Shown: positions 36,634-49,191, counted from the stretch's first letter. The stretch: DNA of 64,000 nucleotides from Hermodice carunculata (GCA_964020975.1 OZ026626.1:17430762-17494761), one strand, 5' to 3'. A program made the numbers and translations. Notes: a model not told the origin generated them from the letters alone.

Positions 36634-38336
36634 GTAAGTTGTTTTATGAGTTTTCAGTGGACTTTTTTTTCAAGTTGTTCACACTGTCATATAATCATCC
36701 ACAAAATGTGTTACAGCGAATGTTCTCTGTGGATGAAAAAACTCACATAAATTGCATGTTAAATAACGTCGGATGTAGAACAAAATTATTGTGTCAAGAA
36801 TATAAAATCAAATAAATATCAATCACATGTTATGCAAATAATACAATTACTTTTAAACCGGATAATAAAGAACAAATCCTGATTGACAATATTTTCCATT
36901 TAACCACGTCAAAAATGTATAGGCTACATATTATAGACTGAGATTGACAATAAGTGTCCCAAGTAACACATTTAGACTACCATTTCTGTCTTGGGGTCAG
37001 ATTGTAGAGAATATCATGCACTGAAATGAGGTATGACTACTCGTTCAATGTATTAATTATAATAAGATATGGTACAGACAGATAACGGGTAAGGAAACAT
37101 TCACCCACTTGTAAGGTAGGTACCGTACAGCCCACATATTTCAAGTCATTGGAATTTCACATCCGAGTATGTGTCTGCAATAGACCAGTTCATAGGACTG
37201 GGGTTTATTCTGTTCACTTCGGGAAGCGCACCCTGCTTTGTTAACATTTTGTGCTCGGCCACCCTGGCCGGATTACACGTGGAAGCATAAGAAAGTGAAA
37301 CACAGGATGTGCTTGGATTTAACGAAAAATCACACCGTCAGGAATCTATAAATGCACTTTTCACCACTGATATGACAATTTAGGTGAAAGATTGTCACTG
37401 TTCAACACAATCCATGCTGTAATCACTAGCGTTTGCCGTGGCATCCATTGTGAAGACATGACGCCGTGGGCCCGACTCGGGTACTTGCTGATTGGACAAT
37501 CAGGCCAACAATGGAATGCATAATTGATTACGGTCCGGAAAGGTTTGGTACAACTCGGTATGAACAGGTCTATTAACACAACAATTTTTATTGCCCTTAG
37601 GCAGCACGCGGCGTTAACCAAATCAAGCAGGGGTATTGAATCAAAGCTACAGGGATACCAGTCAAGGTATTATTTCATGGTACAGAGAGAGCAATTTGAC
37701 AGTGTTATTGTGATGCAAGTGCTGAAATAAGACCCGAGGCTCGTGACACTCATGTCACACAAATTTCGTAAAGATTGCAACACGCCAAACTAATTAACAA
37801 AACAGTGATATCTGAGCCACAAACCTGCTATGGGAGCCTATAGCTGGTTCTTAGTGCAAGAGGTATTTTCAGCTGCTAAACATCAAGATATCTGGAAGAC
37901 ACGATCGTATGCCGTCTTGGCATCGGGGTTGTTCTGTTTATCCCAAGGCTGCTCAAGCTCGATGTTCAATTGCGGACCCGAAAATGAACAAACAACCTCG
38001 TCCATAAACGAGACGAAGAAGAAAAAGGAAAACCAAATTCTTACTTTACCTCATATAATTTAAAAAGTATCTAAGATATCACACTCAACTTACAGTACTT
38101 TCAGTTTAAGATCAACTGAGGGTAGTTTTGAACAATCCTGATGACGTGTTCTGGTAAAAAATTTTCTAAAACTCATAAAGCTGCAGTGAAACCTCTGGTG
38201 TAATGCCTTGGTCATTTAAAGGTATAGGCGCCCCATACGTGCTCCTATGCAAGTTGCAAACATTTTGCTGGGTGCTTATGGAGAAGGCGAATGTAAAAGT
38301 TGTTTGAAGATTTTTCAAAGAAAATGAGCAATCGAG

Positions 38337-38399
<63 letters not shown>

Positions 38400-38997
38400 T
38401 AACTCGTTTGCTCATCTAAATATATATCAAATTCTGTAAGATGGCTTATCTGTACAAACGTAGTGCAGAGCAACAGAAGATACACCCTGCACCAAGTTTC
38501 TAGTAAACAAGTTTTGAAAAGATGAAAATGTGTGGGGTTTTTTTTGTTTTGTTTCTTCATTCAAGAGGTACATGTACATGCATGGTACAGGCAAAAGCAA
38601 TAATAAACAAAAGTTGTAATTGTGTTATTTCCAACTCAAAAATAAAGCTATAACATTCATACAACATTATATTTAGATACCATCAGCAAAATATCATTAT
38701 TCTTGGTTTTCACATAATCATTTTAAATTTAACACACATAATTTTTTATCACGTATATTCACTTTACTTTTATTGTTTGCAGTGTAATACTAAGAAGTTG
38801 AAAACGCTAAATTGTTGACGACCGACGGCAGGCAAGGGATGATGCACAACATATAGAGAACCATATTCTAACCTCAGCAGACTGACAAGTCAACTTGGTC
38901 TAAACCAAAATAAACTAATGTTGTTTATACATTGTAGAATTTTAAGTATCAGTTTTAATTTAACAATTCTGTGTTTTGTTGAAATTTATTTAAACAG
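36634..38997 (+). other. Intron between TM6 and TM7 exons
   Basis: It runs from gtaagt to ttatttaaacag, phase 1. It contains a (TA)n array (38340-38396); no other element was recognised. Confidence 0.85.
38340..38396. repeat. (TA)n microsatellite
   Basis: About 28 TA units inside the TM6-TM7 intron. Confidence 0.96.
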
Positions 38998-39125
38998 GGA
39001 TCCTCGTTTTGGCTGGCTATCGGTTACCAGGAGAAACGTACACATGGATTGCTGCCTTCATTCTACCGGTGAACTCAGCATCCAACCCTATACTGTATAC
39101 TATATCAGCTTTTGACGTCACTCGG
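38998..39125 (+). CDS. Receptor exon: third extracellular loop and TM7
   Basis: After the acceptor (tttaaacag) the phase-1 junction gives a Gly, then ILVLAGYRLPGETYTWIAAF, the end of TM6 and loop 3. Then comes ILPVNSASNPILYTIS, a textbook TM7 with the NPxxY motif as NPILY. It joins smoothly to FPITVMG of the preceding exon, confirming the splice. The exon most likely ends at the donor cgg|gtataa (39126, phase 0) and continues into the tail exon at 39671. If that donor is not used, the frame stops at 39129-39131 and the tail would end in DVTRV. A short seven-helix form and a long-tailed form are therefore both possible. Confidence 0.9.
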
Positions 39126-39670
39126 GTATAATAGTTTCCAGAATATTAGCCTTCATTCTTTGCTCAACAAAACAAATCAAAGTAAAAGTATAAGTACATT
39201 ACAACCAAGCTACAAGAAGATGTAGGAGCTCACTGGGATGTCATGTGTCACAAATGTTTGGAATTTAAAGAAATTAATATAATTGTTAAAAAGTATTTGT
39301 ATCAACACACCATAGCTCAAAGTATATTGAAGTAATTTTTTTTTTCGATCAAAAAATAACCGTTTCTGCCAAGAAGTAGCCTGGGCACAAAAGAAGACAG
39401 AATCATTTAGAAGATGTTTACCGCTATACTGCGGTAATAATAATACTCCGCAATAAATGTAAATTTTAACCACAGTGAATGATATGCTTCTGGCAAAGCC
39501 AACTTGTAACAAATAAAAAGTATTTCAGAAATCATTTTGAAAAATTTTTGGAGGGACCATCGCCAACATGGATGCACAGAAACGTTTCTCAGCTCACATG
39601 CGATTCAATTTTCTACCATACATTGACAATGAGTTGTGTTTTGCTGGAATTCATTTATTTGATATTACAG

Positions 39671-39737
39671 AAACTCGGAAAAATTGCACGTCACGATAGT
39701 GAAACGAGTGACAGCATACAATCAAGTAAGCTCGCCG
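39671..39737 (+). CDS. Receptor exon: short cytoplasmic tail segment
   Basis: The acceptor tgatattacag joins in phase 0 to the TM7 exon, giving [20 protein letters not shown], a basic then Ser/Thr-rich stretch as expected just after helix 8 and a possible phosphorylation site. Two donors are available, caatcaa|gtaagc (39726) and gccg|gtaagg (39738). Both leave phase 1, which fits the acceptor at 42712. If neither were used, the frame would stop at 39770-39772 in ...KVLDK. Confidence 0.6.
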
Positions 39738-39767
39738 GTAAGGAGCAAATACAGAAAGTACTGGACA

Positions 39768-39770
<3 letters not shown>

Positions 39771-39813
<43 letters not shown>

Positions 39814-39895
39814 TATATATATATGTATATATGTATATATATATATATATATGAATTTATATACATATGTGTATATATATACATATATGTATATA

Positions 39896-39963
<68 letters not shown>
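39771..39963. repeat. (TA)n microsatellite cluster
   Basis: Two long TA runs (39771-39822 and 39900-39963) joined by TA/TG-rich text. Confidence 0.95.
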
Positions 39964-39966
<3 letters not shown>

Positions 39967-40262
39967 TTATGTTTAAAGGGAATGACATTCGGATTTGACT
40001 AAAATATTAATGCTGCTAGCTAAAAGCCAGATAAATCCTCTAAACGTTTTAATTTTTGGGTTAAATACTATGCAAGTGGCAAAAACAAAACACAAAAAAC
40101 AAAAAAAAAATAAATAAATAAAAAAAACAAACGTTTATTTGTACTTTATGTAAAGGTGCAGATTTTCTTTTAACGTCCATCAATTATAAAGCCTTATGCG
40201 TCCAAATCTTGGAATATAATAAAATAATGATCTTTTTCCATCAAATATATAAAGATGTTTTT

Positions 40263-42266
40263 TAGCTCAGCTGACTTGTCAGTCAGCTGAGTTTATGTTA
40301 TGACTACCCATCCGTCAGCCGCCCGTCCTCCGTGCGTTGTACCAGTTGCCTTTTGTAGGTGACTACCTGTGTCAAGTAAGGAGTGAAATTTGCTTCCCCA
40401 CATTGGTATTGGAAGATGAATGTGATGCTGGGGTAACTCTGGAGTCTCTTTGCTGTCATTGTCGCGTTTGGTATTAATGAATATGGGTCATGTTTTTGTG
40501 CATAAGTATATTATACTAGACACGTCCATCGTCCATAATTCATATTTTTGACTTCTCCCAAACCGTCAGTCAGATTTACTTCAAACTTGATGGAATGTGC
40601 CTTAGGAGGGTCTCTACGAAGTGTGTTTCAAACGGTCACGCTCCATTGATTTTTCGATTATGAATTGCTTGGGGTTTTTTCGGGGGGGGGGGCAAATCTT
40701 AAAAAAACTTCTCCGAAACCGCTTACCCAATTGCTTTGATATCGCACAAGCCATCACCAGGGAATCCTAATTCTGAATTTGTTCACCACGTGGCACACCA
40801 CTTGTTTCTAAGTTTTTATGATTTTTTGTGTGTTTTGGCTATTTTTGACCTTTTTTCCTATGTTGATCACTAGGTGGCACTGCTGTGGATTCCTGATTTT
40901 AACGATATTTTCAATTCAAGTACTCATCGGGTCAGTGTAGCTTTGTATTGATTACTATGTAAGTCTGTGGGTATCCTAATGGTAATTCACATTATCGTCT
41001 TTTTCTCCAAAACCGCAATCCAGATTGATTTCAAACTTGGTGGCAATGTACTTTGGGTGGGTTTCTACCAGCATTACCATGTTCAAATGGTTATGCTTCA
41101 GTGATCTTTGGATTTCAAATGATTTTTTTTTGTTTGTTTGTTTGTTTGTTTTTTTTTTTTTTTTTGTTTTGTTTGTTTGTTTGTTTGTTTTTTTTATATT
41201 GTTTTGGACAAATCTTTAAATATCTTCTTCTCCACAAACGCTCACCAAATTGCTTTGATATTACATGAGAACACTTGTAGGTACTCGTAGTTTTTAATTT
41301 GTCCACCAGGTGGTGCTGCGATTATTTTCAAATTTTTAATGACTTTTTGTGTGTTTTTGTTACTCATGACTTCTGTAGATCCGGTACTCAGATTAAGTTG
41401 AAACTTTGTGGATATGTTTCTTGTGAAAGGGTCAAGAAAAGATATTCACTAAGTAGCACGGCTATGAATTCCTGATTTTTAACGATTTTTTTAAAGACGC
41501 ATACTACCGGTAAATGCGCCTTTTCTATTGCTTACTGTGCAAGTCCATGGGCATTTTTATGCATTCTAATGGTAATTCACACTTTCGACTTCTCTGAAGA
41601 GACTGTCTGTCAGATTCACTTCAGGTTTGGTGGCAATGTACCTTTGGTGGGTTCTTACCAAGTTTCTTCAAATTGGTATGCTCCAGTGATTTTTTGATAT
41701 TTTAAGATTTTTTTTCTAAAATCTTTTTCAAAGTTTCAATAGGAAAGCTAAACATGGGAACTTCTTACAATGGTTATAACTTAAATAGTTTTAGCCAGAT
41801 TTCTGTCAAGCTTGGTAGGGATGAACCTTTTATAAATGTCTACCTATTTTGTGCAAAATAGTCATGCTCCAGTGATGTTTGGACCTTGACCTTATTTCCA
41901 AAGTCACAGCAGATCTGACACGAAGCTTACTGTTCACTTTATAACGTGTGATCTGTTTTGAGTTAAGACCTTGATATTGCACATGTTAATGTTTCTCTAT
42001 GAAATTCATGCTACGACAGTACATGAGTGACCTTGATATCATTTATGGGGTGGGTCACAGTGAAAGATACATGAATTTTATTCTTCACTATAACTTGAGA
42101 ACTATTTGAACTGGACCTTGATGTTGCACATGTTAGTGTTCTTCAATAAAGATCAGGCTTACTCAGAACATGGGTGCCCTTGATCCTATCCCAACGTCAC
42201 AGAGCTGCAAGTGTGATGAATGTCTAGGTCAGCTGACCACGGGCTGTTCACATAGCCCTCTTGTTA
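40263..42266 (+). repeat. Long dispersed repeat with internal sub-repeats (copy 2)
   Basis: It starts with ttagctcagctgacttgtc then agtcagctgagtttatg, a near-perfect palindromic head, followed by 'ccgtcctccgtgcg'. The interior repeats 'gatttcaaacttggtggcaatgta' and 'gaaagggtcaa' units like those in the 10.9-13.7 kb copy. The end is the short hairpin-like text 'gggctgttcacatagccctcttgtt'. It lies in the receptor intron between 39738 and 42711. Simple T and TTTG runs at 41125-41190 are internal. Confidence 0.78.
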
Positions 42267-42711
42267 CGGACACATTTTGAAATTTGACTGAGATAATAAA
42301 GTAGAGTTAGATTCACAATATTAAAAAACTAGCCCTCTGAAAAATTGTACGATCTTTTAAAATTTTGAAATCCCGCCGTTAAAAAAGGTTCTTGTCCAGT
42401 ACTAGTTCCCAGAGACCTTTAGGAATAAAATACTTTTTGGTATTGCTACGTGTTTGCATATACGAGGTACATTTTTTTTTTCTTTTTTTTTTTTTTTTTT
42501 TTTTTTTGTGTGTGTATTTTAAACTGTACCATGTTTGGCTCATTAAAGTAAAACCTTCAAGTTAAAGATAAAAGCTTCATCCACAAAGTATTGCTACTGC
42601 ATTTTTGCTAAAATGTTAAATCTATGAAAACACTCTTCCTTTTAGGAGGCTACCATGGCATGTTCTTCCGTCCTCAAAATTCACACTTTTGAATTTATAC
42701 CGTTTACACAG

Positions 42712-42948
42712 ATTTCGTTGGGGAAAATATTAGCATGCTCTGGACGAATCAATTCTTGCACCTTAAACCATGGAACCCACAACTCATTTCACTAAGCAAG
42801 TTTAAAACTGAGGGCAGACTACTACTAAAGGCCACAGACGTACTTCAAATAATACGTTGCGTTACTATAGCACTGGACGAATTACATCAGAATGACCTTC
42901 AACACAGTAATGTAACAGAGAACCATGTTGTTATTCAAAAAGAGGCAA
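42712..42948 (+). CDS. Receptor exon: pseudokinase-like C-lobe, first part
   Basis: 79 codons, phases 1-1, acceptor gtttacacag and donor caa|gtgtca (weak). The translation matches a protein-kinase C-lobe from the hinge to strand beta-7: LLLKATDVLQIIRCVTIALD (helix E, 'l..i..qia.aL.yLH'), then ELHQNDLQHSNVTENHVVIQ at the place of 'LH..givHrDl...NvLv'. The catalytic HRD loop reads QHS and the Lys two residues later is missing, so phosphotransfer is unlikely. Its in-phase position after the TM7 and tail exons suggests a cytoplasmic pseudokinase-like tail on the receptor. No N-lobe (Gly loop, beta-3 Lys) was found between 39738 and 42711. It could instead belong to a separate decayed kinase gene. 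Confidence 0.5.
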
Positions 42949-43087
42949 GTGTCATTATAGTCTTCTCTATTTGAAATACAATTTCAAAAGCCTTTCTTTA
43001 GTGCTGTTGTTGAGACTTGTGACATTTGACCGAAAGATCAAACAATTGGGTGTCTGTTATTTTACTTGTTATATTTCCAGATATCAG

Positions 43088-43224
43088 TAACTGAGGTATA
43101 TCTGTGTGGGCTGCCAACTGAAGCAGAGAACAAAAGTGTGTTACAAGAAGACATCCGAGACCTTGGTCTTTTACTTCGTTCGCTAATTCGGGATATAACT
43201 CAGACAAAACAAGGCTCCTGCTAA
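43088..43224 (+). CDS. Receptor exon: pseudokinase-like C-lobe, last part
   Basis: The acceptor tccagatatcag gives a phase-1 join to the previous exon, reading ...VVIQKEA-ITEVYLCGLP. The strand beta-7/8 plus DFG position is thus YLCGLP, so the magnesium-binding Asp is lost. SVLQEDIRDLGLLLRSLIRD follows at the place of helix F ('D..slGvll.eLl'), including its conserved Asp and Gly. The frame ends with ITQTKQGSC and a TAA at 43222-43224. Helices G-I are missing, so the kinase-like unit would be only about 125 residues. An alternative acceptor at 43080 would change the phase and not fit the previous donor. Confidence 0.45.
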
Positions 43225-44640
43225 TTTTAACATTTTACAACTGCATTGGTGACACACACCTATTACTGAAAACGTAGTTGGATATAACGACTGAACATTT
43301 TGGTCCTCAATAATATGTTGCAGGGGACACGGCAGCAGTGTGTAACACAGTGCTTTCCTTTTCGTCAAATCCAGATTTTTTTATCTCGTGTTTTGCCAAG
43401 TTTATGGTATTCAGTTGTGCCAAGAAATAATATATCAATTTCAATCATGTGGCTTAAATGGTATTAAAAACTATATAGATCAAAACTTCCTTCCCTCTTG
43501 TCTCATATGCCGTGTGGACAGACATTGTTAATGACATGACAAATTAATTATTCATAAAGGATACACTTAATGACAAAAGACCCAAATTGCATATGATGAT
43601 TAGATGCATATGGGCATTGCATTTTATAATTTCATTATTCTTAAATGTGTAGTCATTGATCAGACAATGAACATTAATGCAACATAGTCTTTAAAAATTT
43701 GATATAGCTGAATGCACGCATGTTGCTATTACACCTTATGTCAGGTCGATGTAATCATTTGATAGGTTAAATCTTTGTTGGGGTATAATCCTGTGAAATA
43801 TCACAATCTAGGTCATATGGTACTTGACAGGACATTTAAACACTTAATTGGTAGATTAACCCTGGGACACTCGGTGTGAAGTCAAGATCGTCCATTAGCA
43901 GTCTGAACGTGGTCATCAGATTTCTATCATAATAGTGATGGCCAGGTCTTACATAAAATGATTCCTTCGTTATCACGATAAAAATACATTACACTGCTAT
44001 TTTAACAATTTTGTCAAGGTCGCATATTACCTGTCGATCCGAGTAGCAGAACATAAATTTATCTTTTAAGTAAATGGAACTATGTTCCACTGGTCTAGTT
44101 AGATTGTTGTAGTCAAGGAATTACAGCTAAACACAGCGGAAAAATGTTAATCGTTTATCCTAAAAATGCACACCCTATACTTTCTTCAAGATTTTACGAA
44201 TAGGGTAATGAACATATAACTAGATCTTATAAATCGAGCTTTTCTGTGTCCAGATTTGTTCCTGTGTTCCTTAAACAGGTTACCAAGCGCTTTTGCAAAA
44301 AAACGTATCATTTTAAAATTTCACCCAGCCCAACCCCAAAAGAGCAAAGTATTATGTACATGCACAAATACCTGCATATTGTTTCCTCGCGCATCGTCGC
44401 AGAGGCTACTGAGTTTAAAATCATTGTTGTTGGGAGGATGGCAACTTCATTTTTTCTATTTGTTTGCACAGTTTAGCCCAAAGAAATGTCACGTAATGAT
44501 AATTAACTATTTTACATGTGCTTCATTGGCTATGTTGTGTTGTTGGCCCTGTTCCCCGACACACAAGTATGATGGAGGTAGGGCGAGTCTGTAATGTGCC
44601 AGATTCATTAAGGTCACGAACACGATGTGAGACTACCTTT

Positions 44641-44770
44641 TATCTCAGCTGACTTCTCAGTCAGCTGAGGTTATAAAATGGTGCCCTATCCTTTGTGGAA
44701 AATCCGTCCGTCTTCAACAATTTACATTTAGAACTTTTTCTCTGAAACCTAGGGGCAGATACATGTCATA
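44641..44770 (+). repeat. Truncated copy of the palindrome-headed dispersed repeat
   Basis: It begins tctcagctgacttctcagtc then agctgaggttat, followed by aatccgtccgtcttc, like the head of the 40.3 kb copy. The sub-repeat body is missing. Confidence 0.75.
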
Positions 44771-46020
44771 CTTTGAAGTGTAAACCACAGTCTTCAGGTC
44801 ATAGTAACACACATATAATGTACACAACTTTGAATTGGCAGGAGCAACACTCAAACTCAATCTTTTTTATGTATCCTTTTATATTTTTCATTTTGTCGGT
44901 GTTGTGTTTCATTCCTTCTTATTGGAGTATCTGTTTTTATTCTTTCTTTTTCTTTCTTTTTTGTGTAATATAACACCAGGCCACTGTTGCACACGGACAA
45001 ATTCAAGGTATGTAAAGTAATGTTTAAAAATCTGGTTGAATACCATGTTGGCATTTTTGTATTAATCATACTAAAAATTATTGCACTGATCAAAGGGAGT
45101 AGCGTTGCACTTCGAAGGAATGTGTGTGCTGTTAAGGGACGTCATGGGTGCCATCCATACATTTCAAAAACGTCACCATTTGTGTGATGGTTTGTTAATT
45201 CTATACAGGAGGAGTCACTAAATAAGGTCTTGAGCAGCCCAGTCAGAAACATCTCAGTAGGATCCTTTCTTCCATATTAAAAATGTCACTAAATGTATGT
45301 TTAAAGACTTTTAATATTTTGTCACAGGCCACAAACTCTCGTGGTCGTTCTAATAAAGAAACAAAGTATGTTGACTCATTACTTTTGCCTTTTTGCTTGA
45401 CAAAATCTTCAGGTTTGCACCATGAAGACCCACTATACTGGTCTCGTCTTATATTCCCTGCCTTAAAATATATTTGTTGAATTATAATGCTCCTATAAAA
45501 CCTTCTTGTTCACATGTAAGAAAAAGGTACTAACAGGAGATTACGTGACTTGGGCAACTGGTTTCTGGGCTTGTCGGTGATTATCTTACATGGACACTTT
45601 AGGAAAAATATTCAGTTACCAATTATTTTTTATCAAGATATCAAGATGCTTGTTATAAATATTGAATGTTTTTGTACGTAGACAGACGTTCATTTTGTTA
45701 GCATTTAGCCTTTTCCTTGCTGTCACGAACAGCTAAGAAGAATTACATATGCTGAGTGTTTTTAAAGATACATTTTTTCAAGCTTAACATGTACCTTTTC
45801 AAAACAACAATTTATTAAATTCTAGAGCATTGTCATGATGTCCCCCTAAATACGTATAAAACTTATGCTTTTGTTGATATGCCTTACTTTCACAATTTTT
45901 GTTACTTTGTTGCGTGTGGAAAAGAGGGGCGTTACGACTGGCACATGACAGTGCAAAAGAAAACATTATTCTACACATATAGTTTGTCATTCATTTGTAC
46001 CAAATGAGCTTAATCGTGCT

Positions 46021-46021
<1 letters not shown>

Positions 46022-46095
<74 letters not shown>

Positions 46096-46200
46096 GTGTG
46101 TGTGTATGTATGTGTGTGTATGTATGTATATGTATATATCTATATGTACATATATATGTATATGTATATATATATTTATATTTGTGCGTGTGTATGTGGG
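46022..46200. repeat. (TA)n-(TG/TATG)n compound microsatellite
   Basis: Pure TA to about 46093, then TGTG/TATG-rich text to 46200, closing with a few GGTG units. Confidence 0.95.
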
Positions 46201-47819
46201 TGGGTGGGTGGTGCAAGTCAGTTTAAAAAATGTTTCATCATTAATTCAGTTGTGTATGCCAACAAAAAATATCTCTTGCTACCAAAGCTGTTACACATTT
46301 AGTTCCTTGATCATTATATGAATAAGCTAGTTCAAGTCGTAGCCTGCAAAACAGCCAAGTCACAGTTGGTTGGTTCATGTTCCAGCAGGCAATTTTTATG
46401 AAGGAAGCAGATGCCCGTATATTAAATCTGCACCAAAATGGACATGCTTTAGTTGTTCACATTTGGTCTAACATAAATTAGGAACAGAAAAATGCATGAT
46501 GCAGTTGATAATTATATTGCTATTGATTCACGTTTGGCCATATAACTCTTGTCATTTGTCTTGCATTAAAGTTGATACATGACCAGCAAATTCATACAAA
46601 TTTGATTAACTTCAATGGTCAGTGTTGTTGGCGCCTTTTCCTACTACCATGTACGGTTGTCAGACGCAAATGTTGCTCCAATGTAAAACCATGCACAGGC
46701 GATGATGATAGAAGCATATACGCATGCCTGTTGACTAAACAGGTGAGGAAAAGGGGACCTGCATTCATTCATGTCAGGCCAGCAATGAGAGTAAAAATTA
46801 GAATAGCCAATAGCAAAAAGCTGTGTTTATAGCAAGATATTTTTAAATTCAAAGTTATATCGAACAGTACGGAAAGATGAAGAGCAATCATGGGTCCTCT
46901 GAACGTCACCATGCCGCTCTTTTGCTGCTGACCGTGGCAGAGGGAAAAAAGTCGCTGAAGTTCAGTGTGTAGGTCGTTGGTCGCCTGAAAAATGTCTCGT
47001 ATCATAAGGTCCCATCTGAAGACCTCTCAGGTTGAAAATTGTGATATGCCTATCTGAATCCCCGATCATTACCAAAATTGTTACTGTTACACAGTTTTGT
47101 GTGTGAAGGAAGACGGAGGCACAATAACTGAAGTACACAAATGCAAAAGTACATAAGCTGAGTATTACGCTTGGAGGCCTGGATTGTTGAAAAAATGTCA
47201 AATTTGTTGTTATATCTAAAGAAATGACTAGAAAATAATAGATGTTTTATATAATAACTGTTTGATTGCTGTGCTATAACACGGAAAAATATGGGATAAA
47301 GCATGGGAATCTTCGAGCACTCCATACCCAGCTGAACAAAATACAGTTATCCGAAAAGATATGTCGTAACTTCAGCAACACTTAATCATATGACGCGACC
47401 AATGTTGTTTTTTTTTCTAAAAAAGTACAAAAATTATTGTATCGCATTCGTGTACATATTATTATCAACACAGCATATGTCACTGCCCTTCTTGTTTTAG
47501 TGGTTCTATATTTTGAAAGGAATGAAACGTATTATGTTAAGTTCTGTGTCACATGTCATCCTGATTTTGGAGTTCTCAGATAAAGAATCGGCAACTTGGG
47601 CCAAAGATGTCCTGTACTTAACTTGTGCTTACAAAGCGTCGAAATTTAAACTCCAGAAAAGAGAGGAAAGTATCTGCTGGCACAACTTCCATCAGTTAAG
47701 AAGTCTTACACACGATGATGTCATACTTATATATTGGACACTGCTTGAGTACCATGAGTTGGCCTTTTTGTGTAACCGAATAAGCTCAATCCAGCTCTAC
47801 CATTTTTTCTCGAAAAGAA

Positions 47820-48560
47820 TCTTGCTGATAGCTTTATGTTTATGACTAATCCAAAGGATCTGAATAAGGCAATAGTTAGTCAACATTTCACATTGGCAAC
47901 TACAGATGACACTCTTAGGGAACTAAATCTTGCTCAGGGGTACTGCTTGCTAGATGCATCTATTACGTTCTATCACATTGGACTGAGTGAAGAGAGTTCA
48001 AATATTTTACATTAAGAACATCTTTTACAAGTTTCTTAGATTACAGCAACGGAATTCAAATGTGTTTCAATTTCTGAAGTGTTGACATTTTTCTTGCTGC
48101 CAATTATGTCCATGCAGAGAAGAGCCAGTATAACACAAAACACAAGAAAGTCCTGGATCAAATCATAAATTATATGTTAAAACTGAAGTAGAGCAAATGC
48201 AAGACTGGTAAAACAGCGTTGACATAAGTTTGCCATATTATTTGCATAGATGAGGCGAAACCAAATCCCCAAAAAGTTGAAACAATCGTCGACATGCCAA
48301 AACTTCAACGTAAGAATGACATGGAGAGACGTCTGGGAATGGTAATACGTTTTCCATATTTGTCTCAAATTTGTTAACCATAACTGAACAGTTAAGGTAG
48401 CTACTGAAAACTAATAAAGCTTAGTTATTGGATGCAATACATGGTGGTGGACTCACGCAGGTCAAAACAGTCTAACAAATGACCCAGTATTGCAAAACTG
48501 GAATGTTAACAAACTGGTAAAGGTCAGTTGTGACAGTTTCTAAAATTGGTTGGGCGTTCT
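47820..48560 (+). mobile_element. Ty3/gypsy-type LTR retroelement fossil (pol fragment)
   Basis: Several short stretches on the plus strand follow the gypsy pol order. NPKDLNKAI and, further on, EESS belong to the early reverse-transcriptase blocks. KPNPQKVETIVDMP and RRLGMV are the connection typical of gypsy elements. NDPVLQNW is the entry to RNase H. The element is clearly broken, with several breaks, and only part of RT and the start of RNase H are recognisable. No LTRs, gag, protease, integrase or envelope were seen. The open stretch just upstream (47513-47836) is unidentified and may or may not belong. The level of decay suggests an old insertion. Confidence 0.75.
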
Positions 48561-49038
48561 ATCAGTCAAATGGACTGACAGAAAAGATATCGTTCGAACG
48601 CGAAGAAGCGTTTTACACATGGTTAACGATAGGAAAGGGGACCCATTCTTGCCATTATTGCGAATGAAAAATACAAATTGATGATATGGCATCACTTGCT
48701 AAACTGCTGATGAATGGTTTCACTTTGGAGATTCTGTCAGTTTTATGTTTGGTTTGAAAATGGCGTGAGTATTATATATACTTGGGGATACTAAAACACG
48801 GGAGATTGAGACCTCCAAAAACCTTTGAAACGTCGGGACGTCCTCCCATCAGTTGCCTTAGGTTGCCATCCCAGTTACTGCTTAGGGATTTATATAGTAA
48901 AGTGGTTAATCTCGTTTAGCCCTAAATAAGTTCCCTTCACTGATGAATTTATAAAAGTATCACCACCAGTCATAATGGAATTATGTATGGCCTTACTCGA
49001 GCGTGTCTTGAAGTGCCACCGTCCGCCTGCTTTCACGA

Positions 49039-49191
<153 letters not shown>

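Larger units (their letters stand above)
43225..47510. other. Downstream region without a supported gene
   Basis: It holds a short copy of the palindrome-headed repeat (44641) and a (TA)n array (46022). Two exon-like intervals with good splice sites (44980-45007 and 45318-45363) have no recognisable coding content. Other open frames are noise. Confidence 0.4.
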
